Below are positions 9,219 to 17,717 of a stretch of DNA of 64,000 nt, piece after piece. The notes below the pieces were generated by a model. It saw only the letters and a list, made by a program, of their open reading frames with translations, was not told the origin of the DNA and searched no databases. The position numbers and the translations under genes are program-made. The stretch's first letter is position 1. Every line of letters starts with the position of its first letter. Source of the stretch: Spirochaetae bacterium HGW-Spirochaetae-2 (GTDB taxonomy: Bacteria > Spirochaetota > Spirochaetia > Sphaerochaetales > Sphaerochaetaceae); NCBI GenBank assembly GCA_002839355.1, contig PGXW01000012.1:1-64000 (forward strand), written 5' to 3'.

Positions 9219-10235
9219 ATGAAGAGAAGAAGATTGATGCTTGTATTGGCATTGGTGTTGATTGCATCAATGGTTCTGTTCGCAGCGGGGAAAAAGGAAG
9301 CGGCTGCAGGAGATGGGTATAAACTGGTACTGAAACTCAGCCATGTGTTCAGTCCGGCTGAACAGCTTACAATATCCATGGATGAAGTTGCCGCGAGTAT
9401 CTATGAAAAGACAAATGGTGCCATCGAAATCCAGACGTTCCCGCAGGCACAGTTGCCGGCTTACAAGGAAGGGGTGGAGCAGGTGGTCCGTGGTGCGGAT
9501 TTCATCTCCGTCGAGGATCCTTCATTCATCGGTGACTATGTTCTCGATATCAAGGCACTCTATGCTCCAATGATGTACCAGAGTTTTGACGAATATGTAG
9601 ATCTCGTGAGACGTCCTGTTGTTCAGGACATGGTCGCAAAGGCTGAAGCGCAAGGAATCAAGATCCTGGCTCTCGACTACATCTATGGTTTCAGAAATCT
9701 TATCACCGACAAGGTGATCAGGACTCCAGCAGATCTGTCGGGCATGAAGATCAGGGTTCCCGGTACTGTGACCTACATCGACACCCTCACGGCCATGGGA
9801 GCCATTGCGACTCCGTTGCCTTGGGGCGAGACACTCTCTGCCGTGCAACAGGGTGTCATCGATGGACTCGAAGGATCGGAGTTCACCAACATCGGAACCC
9901 GCGTCTATGAAACCCGTGCGAAGAACGTCGCCACCACCCGTCACATCTTGGGGACCTGTGGTGTCTATATTTCAACAGACGTATGGGCGAAGATTCCTGA
10001 ACAGTACCAAACGATCATTCAGGAAGAATTCACCAAGGGTGCAGACCATATGGTCAACCTGCTCAAGTCCCAGCATGCTGGCGTAGTGAAAGAGCTGGAG
10101 TCCTATGGTGTGAAGTTCAACGACGTGGATGGAAATGCATTCAGAAAGGCCCTTGCGCCGTTGTACGTAGAAAAGGCCGGAATGACCCCCGGAGTGTTCC
10201 AGACAGTATTTGCAGAATTGGATTCCATGCGATAA
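9219..10235 (+). CDS. dctP: TRAP transporter solute-binding protein (DctP family)
   Basis: A 338-residue secreted binding protein for a TRAP system, which usually carries C4-dicarboxylates, sugar acids or similar organic acids. The start is ATG 9219 because GAGAGG lies 9 bases before it, while an ATG at 9213 is too close. The signal peptide ends VLFAAGKKE with no lipobox Cys. The conserved carboxylate-binding region is visible as IRVPGTVTYIDTLTAMGAIATPLPWGE, followed by GVIDGLEGSE. Followed by both membrane subunits. The GDPD gene downstream does not settle the substrate. Confidence 0.9.
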   Translation: MKRRRLMLVLALVLIASMVLFAAGKKEAAAGDGYKLVLKLSHVFSPAEQLTISMDEVAASIYEKTNGAIEIQTFPQAQLPAYKEGVEQVVRGADFISVEDPSFIGDYVLDIKALYAPMMYQSFDEYVDLVRRPVVQDMVAKAEAQGIKILALDYIYGFRNLITDKVIRTPADLSGMKIRVPGTVTYIDTLTAMGAIATPLPWGETLSAVQQGVIDGLEGSEFTNIGTRVYETRAKNVATTRHILGTCGVYISTDVWAKIPEQYQTIIQEEFTKGADHMVNLLKSQHAGVVKELESYGVKFNDVDGNAFRKALAPLYVEKAGMTPGVFQTVFAELDSMR

Positions 10236-10300
10236 CATGGAGTGACGGACGCACGGAACTGTTCGCTTCCGTGCGTCATCTTTCTTATCCGGGGAGTATT

Positions 10301-10804
10301 ATGGGCGCACTACTGAGCAGGTTGTACAAGAATTTTGAAGTGATACTGAGCGCATGTTTCCTATCCGTCACCGTTGGGGTAGTCATTCTCAACGTGATAC
10401 TCCGGTATGTGTTCGATGGTGGACTGTTCTGGATAGAAGAGGTTGCTACTACGGCATTCATCTGGAGTGTGTTTATCGGGTCGGCCGCTGCATACAAGCT
10501 CAAGATGCATATCGGTATCGATCTGATCACGAAGCTCTTTCCCGAGAAAATCCGTGAGATCATCTCGAGCGTCATCAATATACTGATGGCTGTAATCAAT
10601 GGATATGTCTGTTATCTGAGTATCCTCATGATCAATGCCAACAAGTTGAAACGGACCCCGGTCCTGGATGTTCCTGCGATGTATATCAATCTGGCGATTA
10701 CCGTGGGTTTCGGGCTGATGACCATCCACTCGATTCAGTTTCTCATTACAGAGGGGATTCTTCTTGCTCGGGGAAGTAAAGATTTGTCCCGCAAGTCTTC
10801 ATAA
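10301..10804 (+). CDS. dctQ: TRAP transporter small permease (DctQ family)
   Basis: A 167-residue membrane protein with four predicted helices, the normal DctQ topology. The motif WIEEVATTAFIWSVFIGSAAA in the second segment is characteristic. The start at ATG 10301 has GGGGAG five bases upstream. It bridges the binding protein and the large permease in a sodium-driven transporter. It is followed 10 bases later by dctM. Confidence 0.9.
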   Translation: MGALLSRLYKNFEVILSACFLSVTVGVVILNVILRYVFDGGLFWIEEVATTAFIWSVFIGSAAAYKLKMHIGIDLITKLFPEKIREIISSVINILMAVINGYVCYLSILMINANKLKRTPVLDVPAMYINLAITVGFGLMTIHSIQFLITEGILLARGSKDLSRKSS

Positions 10805-10814
10805 GGATACAGGT

Positions 10815-12095
10815 ATGACATTATTTCCGATCGTCATCGTCATGGTGCTCTACTTTTCCAGCATACCGATAGCGTTTGCACTCATCGCTGCCTCTCTGGC
10901 CTATTTCACCTTCGCCTCAACGGGAACTCCTCCCGATCTCATCCTGCAGCGATTCATCACCAGCGCATCGTCCTTTCCCCTCCTCGCCGTTCCGTTCTTT
11001 ATCATGGTCGGTGAAATCATGAACTACAGTGGAATCAGCGCCAGTCTCATGAAGATGGCCGATGTATTGACCGGTCACATGAAGGGTGGTCTCGCCCAGG
11101 TCAATGTGGTGTTGAGTACCCTGATGGGGGGTATTTCCGGGTCAGCCAATGCCGATGCCGCGATGCAGGCGAAAATATTGGTTCCGGAGATGGAGAAGCG
11201 GGGCTATGGTGCTGCCTTCTCGACCGCCATCACCGCCGCCTCATCTGCGATCGCACCGGTGATTCCTCCCGGGATCAATCTGATCATTTATGCACTGATC
11301 GCCCAGGTTTCCGTCGCCAAGATGTTCATCGGAGGATATGTTCCCGGCATACTCATGTGTGTGGCGCTCATGGTCGCGGTGAACATTATCTCAAGACGTC
11401 GCGGGTATGCACCCGTACGGGACAGGATGTCTTCACCGAAGGACATTTTCCTTCAGCTGAAGGAATCGATCTGGGCGTTGCTGCTGCCGTTCGGAATTAT
11501 CATGGGAATCAGATTCGGTGTGTTCACGCCCACCGAAGCTGGTGCTATCGCCGTGCTGTTCTGTACTGTAGTCGGCGTTTTCTTCTACAAACAACTTAAA
11601 TGGAAGCATATTCCTATCATTCTCAAGAATACGGTGTATTCAACCAGCGCGGTAATTCTCATAATCATAGCGGCCAATGTGTTCGGCCTCTATCTGAGCT
11701 GGGAACGGATTCCCCACAGTCTCACCCAGATACTGATGACCTTCTCGGCTTCTCCGTGGATGATGCTTGCACTGATCAATGTCTTTCTCCTTTTGATGGG
11801 AATGTTTCTGGAAGGTGGAGCCGTTCTGATCATCGTCGCTCCGCTGCTGGTTCCGGTCATGCGTATGATGGGCATGGACATGATTCATTTCGGTCTTATC
11901 CTCATAGTGAATATCATGATCGGTGGAATCACTCCTCCTTTCGGCTCGATGATGTTCACCACTTGTTCCATCACCAAGGTTCCCGTAGGGGATTTCATCC
12001 GGGAAGTGTGGCCATTCATCATAGCCCTGCTCGTCGTGCTGCTCGTCGTGACGTATATTCCATCCATCGTGTTGATATTGCCGAATCTGTTGTGA
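10815..12095 (+). CDS. dctM: TRAP transporter large permease (DctM family)
   Basis: A 426-residue protein with about 12 hydrophobic segments, typical of DctM. Diagnostic stretches include LLAVPFFIMVGEIM, the GGISGSANADAAMQ loop and IAPVIPPGINLIIYA. The start is ATG 10815 with AGGATACAGGT upstream; the frame is open further upstream but overlaps dctQ. It forms the cation-coupled substrate path of the transporter. Confidence 0.9.
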   Translation: MTLFPIVIVMVLYFSSIPIAFALIAASLAYFTFASTGTPPDLILQRFITSASSFPLLAVPFFIMVGEIMNYSGISASLMKMADVLTGHMKGGLAQVNVVLSTLMGGISGSANADAAMQAKILVPEMEKRGYGAAFSTAITAASSAIAPVIPPGINLIIYALIAQVSVAKMFIGGYVPGILMCVALMVAVNIISRRRGYAPVRDRMSSPKDIFLQLKESIWALLLPFGIIMGIRFGVFTPTEAGAIAVLFCTVVGVFFYKQLKWKHIPIILKNTVYSTSAVILIIIAANVFGLYLSWERIPHSLTQILMTFSASPWMMLALINVFLLLMGMFLEGGAVLIIVAPLLVPVMRMMGMDMIHFGLILIVNIMIGGITPPFGSMMFTTCSITKVPVGDFIREVWPFIIALLVVLLVVTYIPSIVLILPNLL

Positions 12096-12123
12096 TAGTT
12101 TTGCTTTCCCGGGAGGAGTGATG

Positions 12124-12849
12124 ATGGCGACGATGAAAGTGTATGCCCACAGAGGGCTCAGCGGACTGTACCCGGAAAATACCATGATCGCGTTTCAGCG
12201 TGCGGCGGAGGAGAAATTCGATGCCATCGAGCTTGATGTGCAGCTTACCCGTGACGGGCAGGTTGTCATTATCCACGACGAGGCCATTGACCGTACCACC
12301 AATGGCTCTGGTTTGGTCATGTCGTATTCGCTTGCCGATCTTCGTCGATTCGATGCATCCCGTGTTCGTCCGGAAGCGACCAGTGGTGCCGGTATCCCCA
12401 CCTTCGAGGAGTACTGCGAATGGGCCTCTTCGGATCCTTCGGTGCACACCAATATCGAGATCAAGTCATCGGTGATCTTTTATCCTGGACTGGAGGAGAA
12501 GACGTTTGCGATCATCCAAAAGTATCATCTGGAGGATCGGGTGTTCTTCTCCTCCTTCAACCACCTCTCACTGATACTCTTGCAGCAGATTGCTCCAGGT
12601 ATTCCTCTTGGCCTTCTGGTGGAGCAGCAAGGGCTGGTGCATGCGGGAAGCCTCTGCAGCCGATTCGGCTTCGATTACTTTCACCCGGCACTTCCTTCGG
12701 TTACTGCGGAAGGCGTTGCCGAATGTCACGACCATGGGGTCGGCGTGCAGGTCTGGACAGTGGATGCCCAGGTGGATTGGGACCGGATGGTCGCCGCAAA
12801 GGTCGATGCGGTGTTCTCGAACTTCCCCCGTCGACACGAGGCTGAATGA
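12124..12849 (+). CDS. ugpQ: Glycerophosphodiester phosphodiesterase
   Basis: About 241 residues in a TIM-barrel GDPD fold, cutting glycerophosphodiesters to glycerol-3-phosphate and an alcohol. Active-site landmarks are AHRG near the start, the ENTMIAF stretch, E-D pair in AIELDVQLTRDGQVV and the H of IIHDE. GTG 12118 and ATGs at 12121, 12124 and 12133 are all possible; GGAGGA at 12112-12117 best fits 12124. It follows dctM by 28 bases and is likely in the same operon. No signal peptide, so cytoplasmic. Confidence 0.88.
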   Translation: MATMKVYAHRGLSGLYPENTMIAFQRAAEEKFDAIELDVQLTRDGQVVIIHDEAIDRTTNGSGLVMSYSLADLRRFDASRVRPEATSGAGIPTFEEYCEWASSDPSVHTNIEIKSSVIFYPGLEEKTFAIIQKYHLEDRVFFSSFNHLSLILLQQIAPGIPLGLLVEQQGLVHAGSLCSRFGFDYFHPALPSVTAEGVAECHDHGVGVQVWTVDAQVDWDRMVAAKVDAVFSNFPRRHEAE

Positions 12850-13343
12850 CTTCGATCCACTTATCCATGCTCTTCAACTTTGCCAACATAATTCTTGAAT
12901 TATGTTGATGACATTCCTATTGCTCGTGCTGTTCTTCCAATCGTTTATTGGTCTTCAATTACGTTTTTTCTGTATTAATGATTTTTTGTTCAGTAAATTT
13001 CACAACATCCCCCTTATTAGATTTCGTTTCCAATAAAAGGGGTTCGTATCACATTCTTAAGCTTATTTACAGACGCAATATTCGGATTCTTGATTAACGT
13101 TAAAATCATTGCTTTGGTTTGGTGCATCTCAATTTTCCAAATCAACTTCTCAGGAATATAAAGATTTGGAATAGTCCTTGATTTCGGGAATAGCAATACC
13201 ACTATGATGACTCAAGGATATTTCTTCTAGAGCAGAATAGTGTAACTCATATACTGTTGCCAAAGGAGTTCTCAATTCATTACTAGCCATGAAAAATATT
13301 TTATTCTTTCAAAAAAAATGTGAATTTTACTGAAGGTTCTTTA
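12850..13343. other. Long intergenic region holding only a broken small ORF
   Basis: Between the GDPD gene and the DeoR gene nearly 500 bases contain no intact gene. The sequence is AT-rich. Two minus-strand fragments in different frames abut here (described separately). An inverted repeat (AATTCTTGAATTATG type, about 12890-12905) lies just after the GDPD gene and may help end transcription. Confidence 0.4.
13017..13290 (-). pseudogene. Frameshifted small gene of unknown family
   Basis: From ATG 13290 the minus strand reads about 46 residues (MASNELRTPLATVYELHYSA then SHHSGIAIPEIKD) and stops at 13150. A second frame continues through the same place with about 55 residues (TIPNLYIPEKLIWKIEMHQT, ending TPFIGNEI at 13017). 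Read together they resemble one gene of about 90-100 residues split by one frameshift. No family recognised and no good ribosome site. Confidence 0.35.
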
Positions 13344-14126
13344 CTATACCACGTAGACGTTGATATTCTTGCTCTTCAACTTGTCGATAATCTCCTTCGG
13401 TGTATCTGAATCAGTTATAATCGTGTTTACAGCGCTCAGATCAAAGGCAAGACAGAAGGCCTTTCTGTTGAACTTGCTACTATCAACAAGAAGTATACAT
13501 TCCCTTGAATGGGCAACTAACGTCCTTTTCATACTGGCTTCGCTTGGTATAGCCGTATAGCAACCTGCGTCTGGATCTAGTCCCGACACTCCCGTTATGC
13601 ATTTGTCAACGTAGTACTTTCTTATGTTGTCCTCGGCATCGGGTCCAATTGTCAGATGTGTATTACGTGTCAGCTCTCCACCTATCTGGATGATTCTGTT
13701 CTCATCGTTCTCCAGCAGAATATCTGCGATATCTGGCGAATTTGTAACGAAGAGCATGTTTCTGCGATCCTTAATCAGTGGAGCAAGTATCTGAGTTGTA
13801 CTTCCTCCATCAATAAAAAGGCTTTCGTTGTCTCCAATGAGGGTAGCTGCAAACTGGGCGATTCTGCTTTTCTGCTCCTTGTTTCTTTCCAGTCGGTTGT
13901 ATATTGACGATGTCTGCCAAACTGATTTCTTTTGCTCATTCCTGATTGCACCACCATGTGTTCTTATGAGCATCTTGGCTTTCTCAAGCTCAATTAAATC
14001 ACGTCTAATTGTTATTTCAGTAGAGTTGAAACGCTCTGAAAGCTCCTTGATGCCTGCCTTCTGTTTTTTTGTTATGTATTCTAGTATCTGCTTTCGTCGT
14101 TCCTGTATTAGTGCTCTCTGTGCCAT
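13344..14126 (-). CDS. DeoR-family transcriptional regulator
   Basis: A 260-residue repressor. The N-terminal winged helix (residues 6-60: RRKQILEYITKKQKAGIKEL, STEITIRRDLIELE) and a hinge ending RTHGGAI are typical DeoR features. The C-terminal domain has GDNESLFIDGGSTTQILA and IGGELTRNTHLTIGPDA, which resembles a sugar-phosphate isomerase fold and senses phosphorylated sugars. ATG 14126 is chosen because homology starts at MAQRALIQERRKQI; upstream in-frame sequence is Phe-rich and not part of the family. Divergent from the aldolase operon that it probably controls. Confidence 0.88.
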   Translation of the reverse strand: MAQRALIQERRKQILEYITKKQKAGIKELSERFNSTEITIRRDLIELEKAKMLIRTHGGAIRNEQKKSVWQTSSIYNRLERNKEQKSRIAQFAATLIGDNESLFIDGGSTTQILAPLIKDRRNMLFVTNSPDIADILLENDENRIIQIGGELTRNTHLTIGPDAEDNIRKYYVDKCITGVSGLDPDAGCYTAIPSEASMKRTLVAHSRECILLVDSSKFNRKAFCLAFDLSAVNTIITDSDTPKEIIDKLKSKNINVYVV

Positions 14127-14163
14127 GTAAAGATAATAATTTCTTTTGATTCTGATGTAAAGT

Positions 14164-14201
14164 AGTTTGCATAAAAAATGTAAAATAAGAAAAAAGTTTG
14201 C
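14164..14201. promoter_or_regulatory. Direct repeats AGTTTGC, candidate DeoR operator
   Basis: AGTTTGCATAAAAAA starts at 14164 and AGTTTGCAAAAAAG at 14195, 31 bp apart (about three helical turns), in the gap between the divergent DeoR gene and the aldolase gene. DeoR-type regulators often use spaced direct repeats, so this is a candidate operator. Confidence 0.4.
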
Positions 14202-14291
14202 AAAAAAGAGATAAAATACTATCAAAAAAATGATAAAAAATTTCTTTACTTCTGATCTTACGTATTGTAAGGTGGGATTCGGAGGGTATGT

Positions 14292-15158
14292 ATGAAGCTT
14301 GTTTCTGCAAAAGAAATGCTGGAGGATGCCGAAAAAGGGCATTATGCAATTGGACAATTTAATTTAAATAACATGGAGAGTGTCAGGGCATTCCTTCTTG
14401 CTGCACAGGAGACCAAATCCCCGATAATCCTCGGTTTGTCTGGTGGAACTGCCAAGTATATGGGTGGCTATCGTACTATTACTGATATGGTCCAGGGATT
14501 TGTCAATTTCCTTGGCATTACAGTTCCAGTCGCACTTCATGTAGACCATGGCAAATACTCAGAGGTTCTGGATGCAATTGAAAATGGATTCACATCTGTC
14601 ATGTTCGATGGTTCAGCTTATCCAATTGCCGTGAACATTGAGAGAACTAAGGAGATCGTCAAGCTTGCCCATGCCAAAGGAATTAGTGTAGAGGCTGAAG
14701 TCGGCGGAATCGGAGGGGAGGAGGATGGCCACATTGCTAGAGGTGAGTGTGCCGATCCTATCCAGTGTAGAATGATTGCAGACCTTGGGGTTGACTTCCT
14801 TGCCGCAGGTATTGGAAACATCCATGGCAAATATCCTACAGATTGGGAAGGGCTTCATTTTGACCTTCTTAGCGACATCAAGAACCAGATTGGAGATCTT
14901 CCATTAGTTCTTCACGGCGGATCTCTCATTCCTGCTGACCAGATTAGGGAGGCTATCAGACGTGGTGTCGCCAAGATAAACGTTAACACAGAGTGCCAGA
15001 TTGCATTCACAGAAGCAACAAGAAAGTACTTCGAGGAGAACAAGGATAAGGAAAGCAAAGGTTTCACACCAAGAGCTGTCCTTGCTTATGGTCTTGAGGC
15101 CACAAAAGCAATGTGCATAAAGAAGTTGGAGCTTTTCGGAAGCATAGGAAAGGCTTGA
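14292..15158 (+). CDS. Class II fructose/tagatose-bisphosphate aldolase family protein
   Basis: A 288-residue zinc aldolase that should split a ketose bisphosphate into dihydroxyacetone phosphate and an aldehyde. Motifs are HVDHGK (catalytic Asp and Zn His, near residue 83), VEAEVGGIGGEEDG, the Zn-binding IGNIHGKYP, VLHGGS and KINVNTECQ. GGAGGG precedes ATG 14292 by 5 bases. It opens a plus-strand operon with a transketolase fragment, a PfkB kinase and an ABC transporter, pointing to catabolism of a less common sugar or sugar alcohol. The substrate is not decided by sequence. Confidence 0.88.
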   Translation: MKLVSAKEMLEDAEKGHYAIGQFNLNNMESVRAFLLAAQETKSPIILGLSGGTAKYMGGYRTITDMVQGFVNFLGITVPVALHVDHGKYSEVLDAIENGFTSVMFDGSAYPIAVNIERTKEIVKLAHAKGISVEAEVGGIGGEEDGHIARGECADPIQCRMIADLGVDFLAAGIGNIHGKYPTDWEGLHFDLLSDIKNQIGDLPLVLHGGSLIPADQIREAIRRGVAKINVNTECQIAFTEATRKYFEENKDKESKGFTPRAVLAYGLEATKAMCIKKLELFGSIGKA

Positions 15159-15184
15159 CAGGTTTGATGTGACGGAGTAGCTCA

Positions 15185-15622
15185 ATGAGTGATTTTGATT
15201 TCGTTAAGGAAAAGGCAAGACAGTATAGAGGCGATACTTTGCATATGGTTCTTAAAGCGGGATCAGGCCATGTGGACGGTTCCTGTTCGATAGCTGAGCT
15301 GATCGCTCTTGAAAATGATAAGTTGGCTCTTGGGAAAGGCGCTGATGATCCGAATAGAGACAAGTTTATCCTCTCCAAGGGTTATGTGAGTACAATGTCC
15401 TATACATTTCTGATGGATATTGGATTTGCTCCAAAGGATAAGGTCAGACGTTATAGCATCCCATTTCAGGGGTATCTTGATTTAAAAAAACTTCCAAGTC
15501 TAGATTGTAGCAAAAATTCCCTTGGACAAGGTCTTGTTATTGCAACAGAAATAGCGTTGGGACTTAAGAAGCAGTGCCGTTCTGAGAAGGTCTGTTTCAT
15601 AACTGGCGATGGAGCTTTATAA
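15185..15622 (+). pseudogene. Truncated transketolase N-terminal subunit
   Basis: Only 145 residues, against about 270 for a split-transketolase N-terminal subunit. It keeps the SGHVDGS region and DPNRDKFILSKG, but the usual GHA after ILSKG is GYV. It ends at GDGAL, immediately after the first half of the thiamine-diphosphate motif GDG...NN, so the second half is absent. No C-terminal subunit gene follows. The PfkB gene begins 15 bases later, which suggests a deletion fused into the operon. A non-enzymatic role cannot be excluded. Confidence 0.65.
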
Positions 15623-15637
15623 GAGGTAGTTTCTAAG

Positions 15638-16576
15638 ATGTTTCAGATTGTAGGTGTCGGCTACAGCTGTGTGGATAAAATCTGCACGGTTGAGGACTTT
15701 CCTGTTGAGGACAGTTCTACTCACATAATTTCCAAGGTCACTCAGGGTGGAGGTGCAGTTGCCACTGCGCTAGTTGCAATATCAAGGCTTGGAGTCAGAT
15801 GTGCTTTCATAGGAAACATTGGCAATGACAAGGTCTCAGATGAAGTAATCCAGCTGTTTGAAGCTGACGGGGTATCAACTGAATACATGGTTAAAAGGGA
15901 TGACTGTCATGGTCTCGAGTCCTATGTCATGGTAAATCCTGCAAATGGTTCAAGAACGAAGTTTCCTGAACGCGATTACAATCCACCAATTGCTTGGGAC
16001 TCCAGGCTTGAGAACGCAATAAGGAAAGCCCAGATTCTACATCTGGATGGAACCCATTATGAAAATGCTCTAAATGCGGCAAAAATTGCCAAGAGTCATG
16101 GTGTGTTGATCTCCTTGGACGGTTGCTCAATGCAGAAGGACAATGAAAAGAATTGTGCCCTTGCATCCATGGCAGACATTTTGATCATGAACAGCAAGTA
16201 TCCGCTGAGAGTGAGTGAAAAGGATTCCTATGAAGAGGCTCTTCTTGAGATGTCAACTTGGGGACCACGAATTGTTGGGTGCACATTGGGTGAGGACGGA
16301 AGCCGTTTCGTCATCAATGGAAAGGTAAGATCTTTTCCTAGCTACAAGGCACAAAAGGTGGTTGATACCACTGGATGTGGAGATGTGTTCCACGGTGCAT
16401 TCCTAAACTCATATCTGTCAGGAATGGATCTGGAGCACTGTATAAGATTTGCCAGTATAACTGTAAGTATCAAATGCAATATGCCTGGAGGTAGAGCGGG
16501 AATCCCTAACAAGGAACAGGTCCTGAAGTTAATGGTTGAAAAACTACACAAGTGTAGAAAAGGAGATAAAAAATGA
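15638..16576 (+). CDS. PfkB-family carbohydrate kinase (ribokinase-like)
   Basis: A 312-residue sugar or nucleoside kinase. The N-terminal motif GGGAVATALVAISRLG and the C-terminal signature DTTGCGDVFHGAF, which includes the catalytic Asp and the anion hole, are both intact. It would phosphorylate a sugar that the aldolase encoded upstream then cleaves (inference). Its TGA overlaps the start of the next gene (ATGA at 16573-16576). Confidence 0.88.
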   Translation: MFQIVGVGYSCVDKICTVEDFPVEDSSTHIISKVTQGGGAVATALVAISRLGVRCAFIGNIGNDKVSDEVIQLFEADGVSTEYMVKRDDCHGLESYVMVNPANGSRTKFPERDYNPPIAWDSRLENAIRKAQILHLDGTHYENALNAAKIAKSHGVLISLDGCSMQKDNEKNCALASMADILIMNSKYPLRVSEKDSYEEALLEMSTWGPRIVGCTLGEDGSRFVINGKVRSFPSYKAQKVVDTTGCGDVFHGAFLNSYLSGMDLEHCIRFASITVSIKCNMPGGRAGIPNKEQVLKLMVEKLHKCRKGDKK

Positions 16577-17616
16577 AGAAAGGATTAAGTATCGTACTTA
16601 TCGCTTTGGCTGCTATCACGGCAGTTTTCGCACAAGGTACCTCTGAGGTAGCATCTAAAGGGGGGTCTGGAGAGCTCATTCTCTATACAACCGTCAAGGA
16701 TGCCCATTTTGACATCACAATCGAAAAGTTCAATGAGATTTATCCAAACATCAAAGTATACTCCACGTATGGTGGAGCAGGCGAGATGAAGACAAGAATC
16801 CAGTCTGAGTCAGCTAACCCACAAGCTGACGCAATGTTCGGCGGACTCCAATATGCTGATCTTGCTGCATATGGAGACTTTTTTGAGTCCTATGTCAGTG
16901 TCAATGATGCAAAGATGCAGGAGGGATATACAAATACATCTGGAAAGTTCACATTTCATGATATCCAGATTCCATGTCTCGTCGTAAATGATAAACTAGA
17001 GGCAGAACTTGGAATCAAAATTACTGGATGGAAATCACTTCTTGATCCGAAACTTTATGGCAAAGTTGTCACTGCTAACCCAACAGCTTCATCATCAGCA
17101 TGGAACAATCTCCAATGTCTGCTTACTGACTTCGGCGGTTGGGACAATGCTGCAGCTTGGGACTTCATAGCAAAACTTATGCAGAACGGGCTTGTTGTTG
17201 TCAGTTCATCCTCAATTCCTGCAAAATCAACTTTTGCAGGCGAGTATACTGTTGGCCTCACTTATGAACCACAGGCAGTAAAAATTATTGATGGTGGTGA
17301 TAGGTCTGCACACATGGTCTTCTGGGAAGAAGGAACAACAAGCGTTGGATTTGCCTCTGCAATCATCAAGGGTTCAAAGAACGTTGCTAACGCAAAGCTC
17401 TTTATGGACTTTCTCCAGTCAGATGCTGGACAGCAGACATATTTAGATGCAGCCGCAAGACCAGCTTCAACAACAAAGCTTGAGGGTGGTAGCGCAACAA
17501 TGGTTGATTTGAGTACGATCAATGTCAAGGTTGCGGATACAGAGGCTTTTGCTCAGAACAAGCAAGCTATTTGTGATAGATGGAACGAGTATTGGGCGAA
17601 GTACGGAAAGAACTAA
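16573..17616 (+). CDS. ABC transporter substrate-binding protein (Fe3+/aminoethylphosphonate-type fold)
   Basis: A 347-residue secreted protein of the type used by iron(III), phosphonate and some sugar-phosphate transporters. The signal peptide ends AVFAQGTSE without a lipobox Cys. Typical regions are GELILYTTVKD, then ADAMFGGLQYADLAAYG, and the hinge segment near EYTVGLTYE. The operon context (aldolase, PfkB kinase, DeoR regulator) argues for an organic substrate rather than iron. Start codon overlaps the kinase stop. Confidence 0.82.
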   Translation: MKKGLSIVLIALAAITAVFAQGTSEVASKGGSGELILYTTVKDAHFDITIEKFNEIYPNIKVYSTYGGAGEMKTRIQSESANPQADAMFGGLQYADLAAYGDFFESYVSVNDAKMQEGYTNTSGKFTFHDIQIPCLVVNDKLEAELGIKITGWKSLLDPKLYGKVVTANPTASSSAWNNLQCLLTDFGGWDNAAAWDFIAKLMQNGLVVVSSSSIPAKSTFAGEYTVGLTYEPQAVKIIDGGDRSAHMVFWEEGTTSVGFASAIIKGSKNVANAKLFMDFLQSDAGQQTYLDAAARPASTTKLEGGSATMVDLSTINVKVADTEAFAQNKQAICDRWNEYWAKYGKN

Positions 17617-17634
17617 ATTAATTTGAAATTTCTT

Positions 17635-17658
17635 ATAGCCCCATATGCTTGGGGCTAT
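17635..17658 (+). promoter_or_regulatory. 8-bp hairpin between binding-protein and ATPase genes
   Basis: ATAGCCCC (17635-17642) and GGGGCTAT (17651-17658) pair perfectly around an 8-nt loop. No T-tract follows. The placement equals that of the hairpin at 5898-5928, so it probably protects the upstream mRNA or dampens downstream transcription. Confidence 0.55.
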
Positions 17659-17717
17659 ATCATTCACTTGATCGGGAACAAGACAAATATTGCAAATAAT
17701 TTAGTGGAGTTGTAGAT

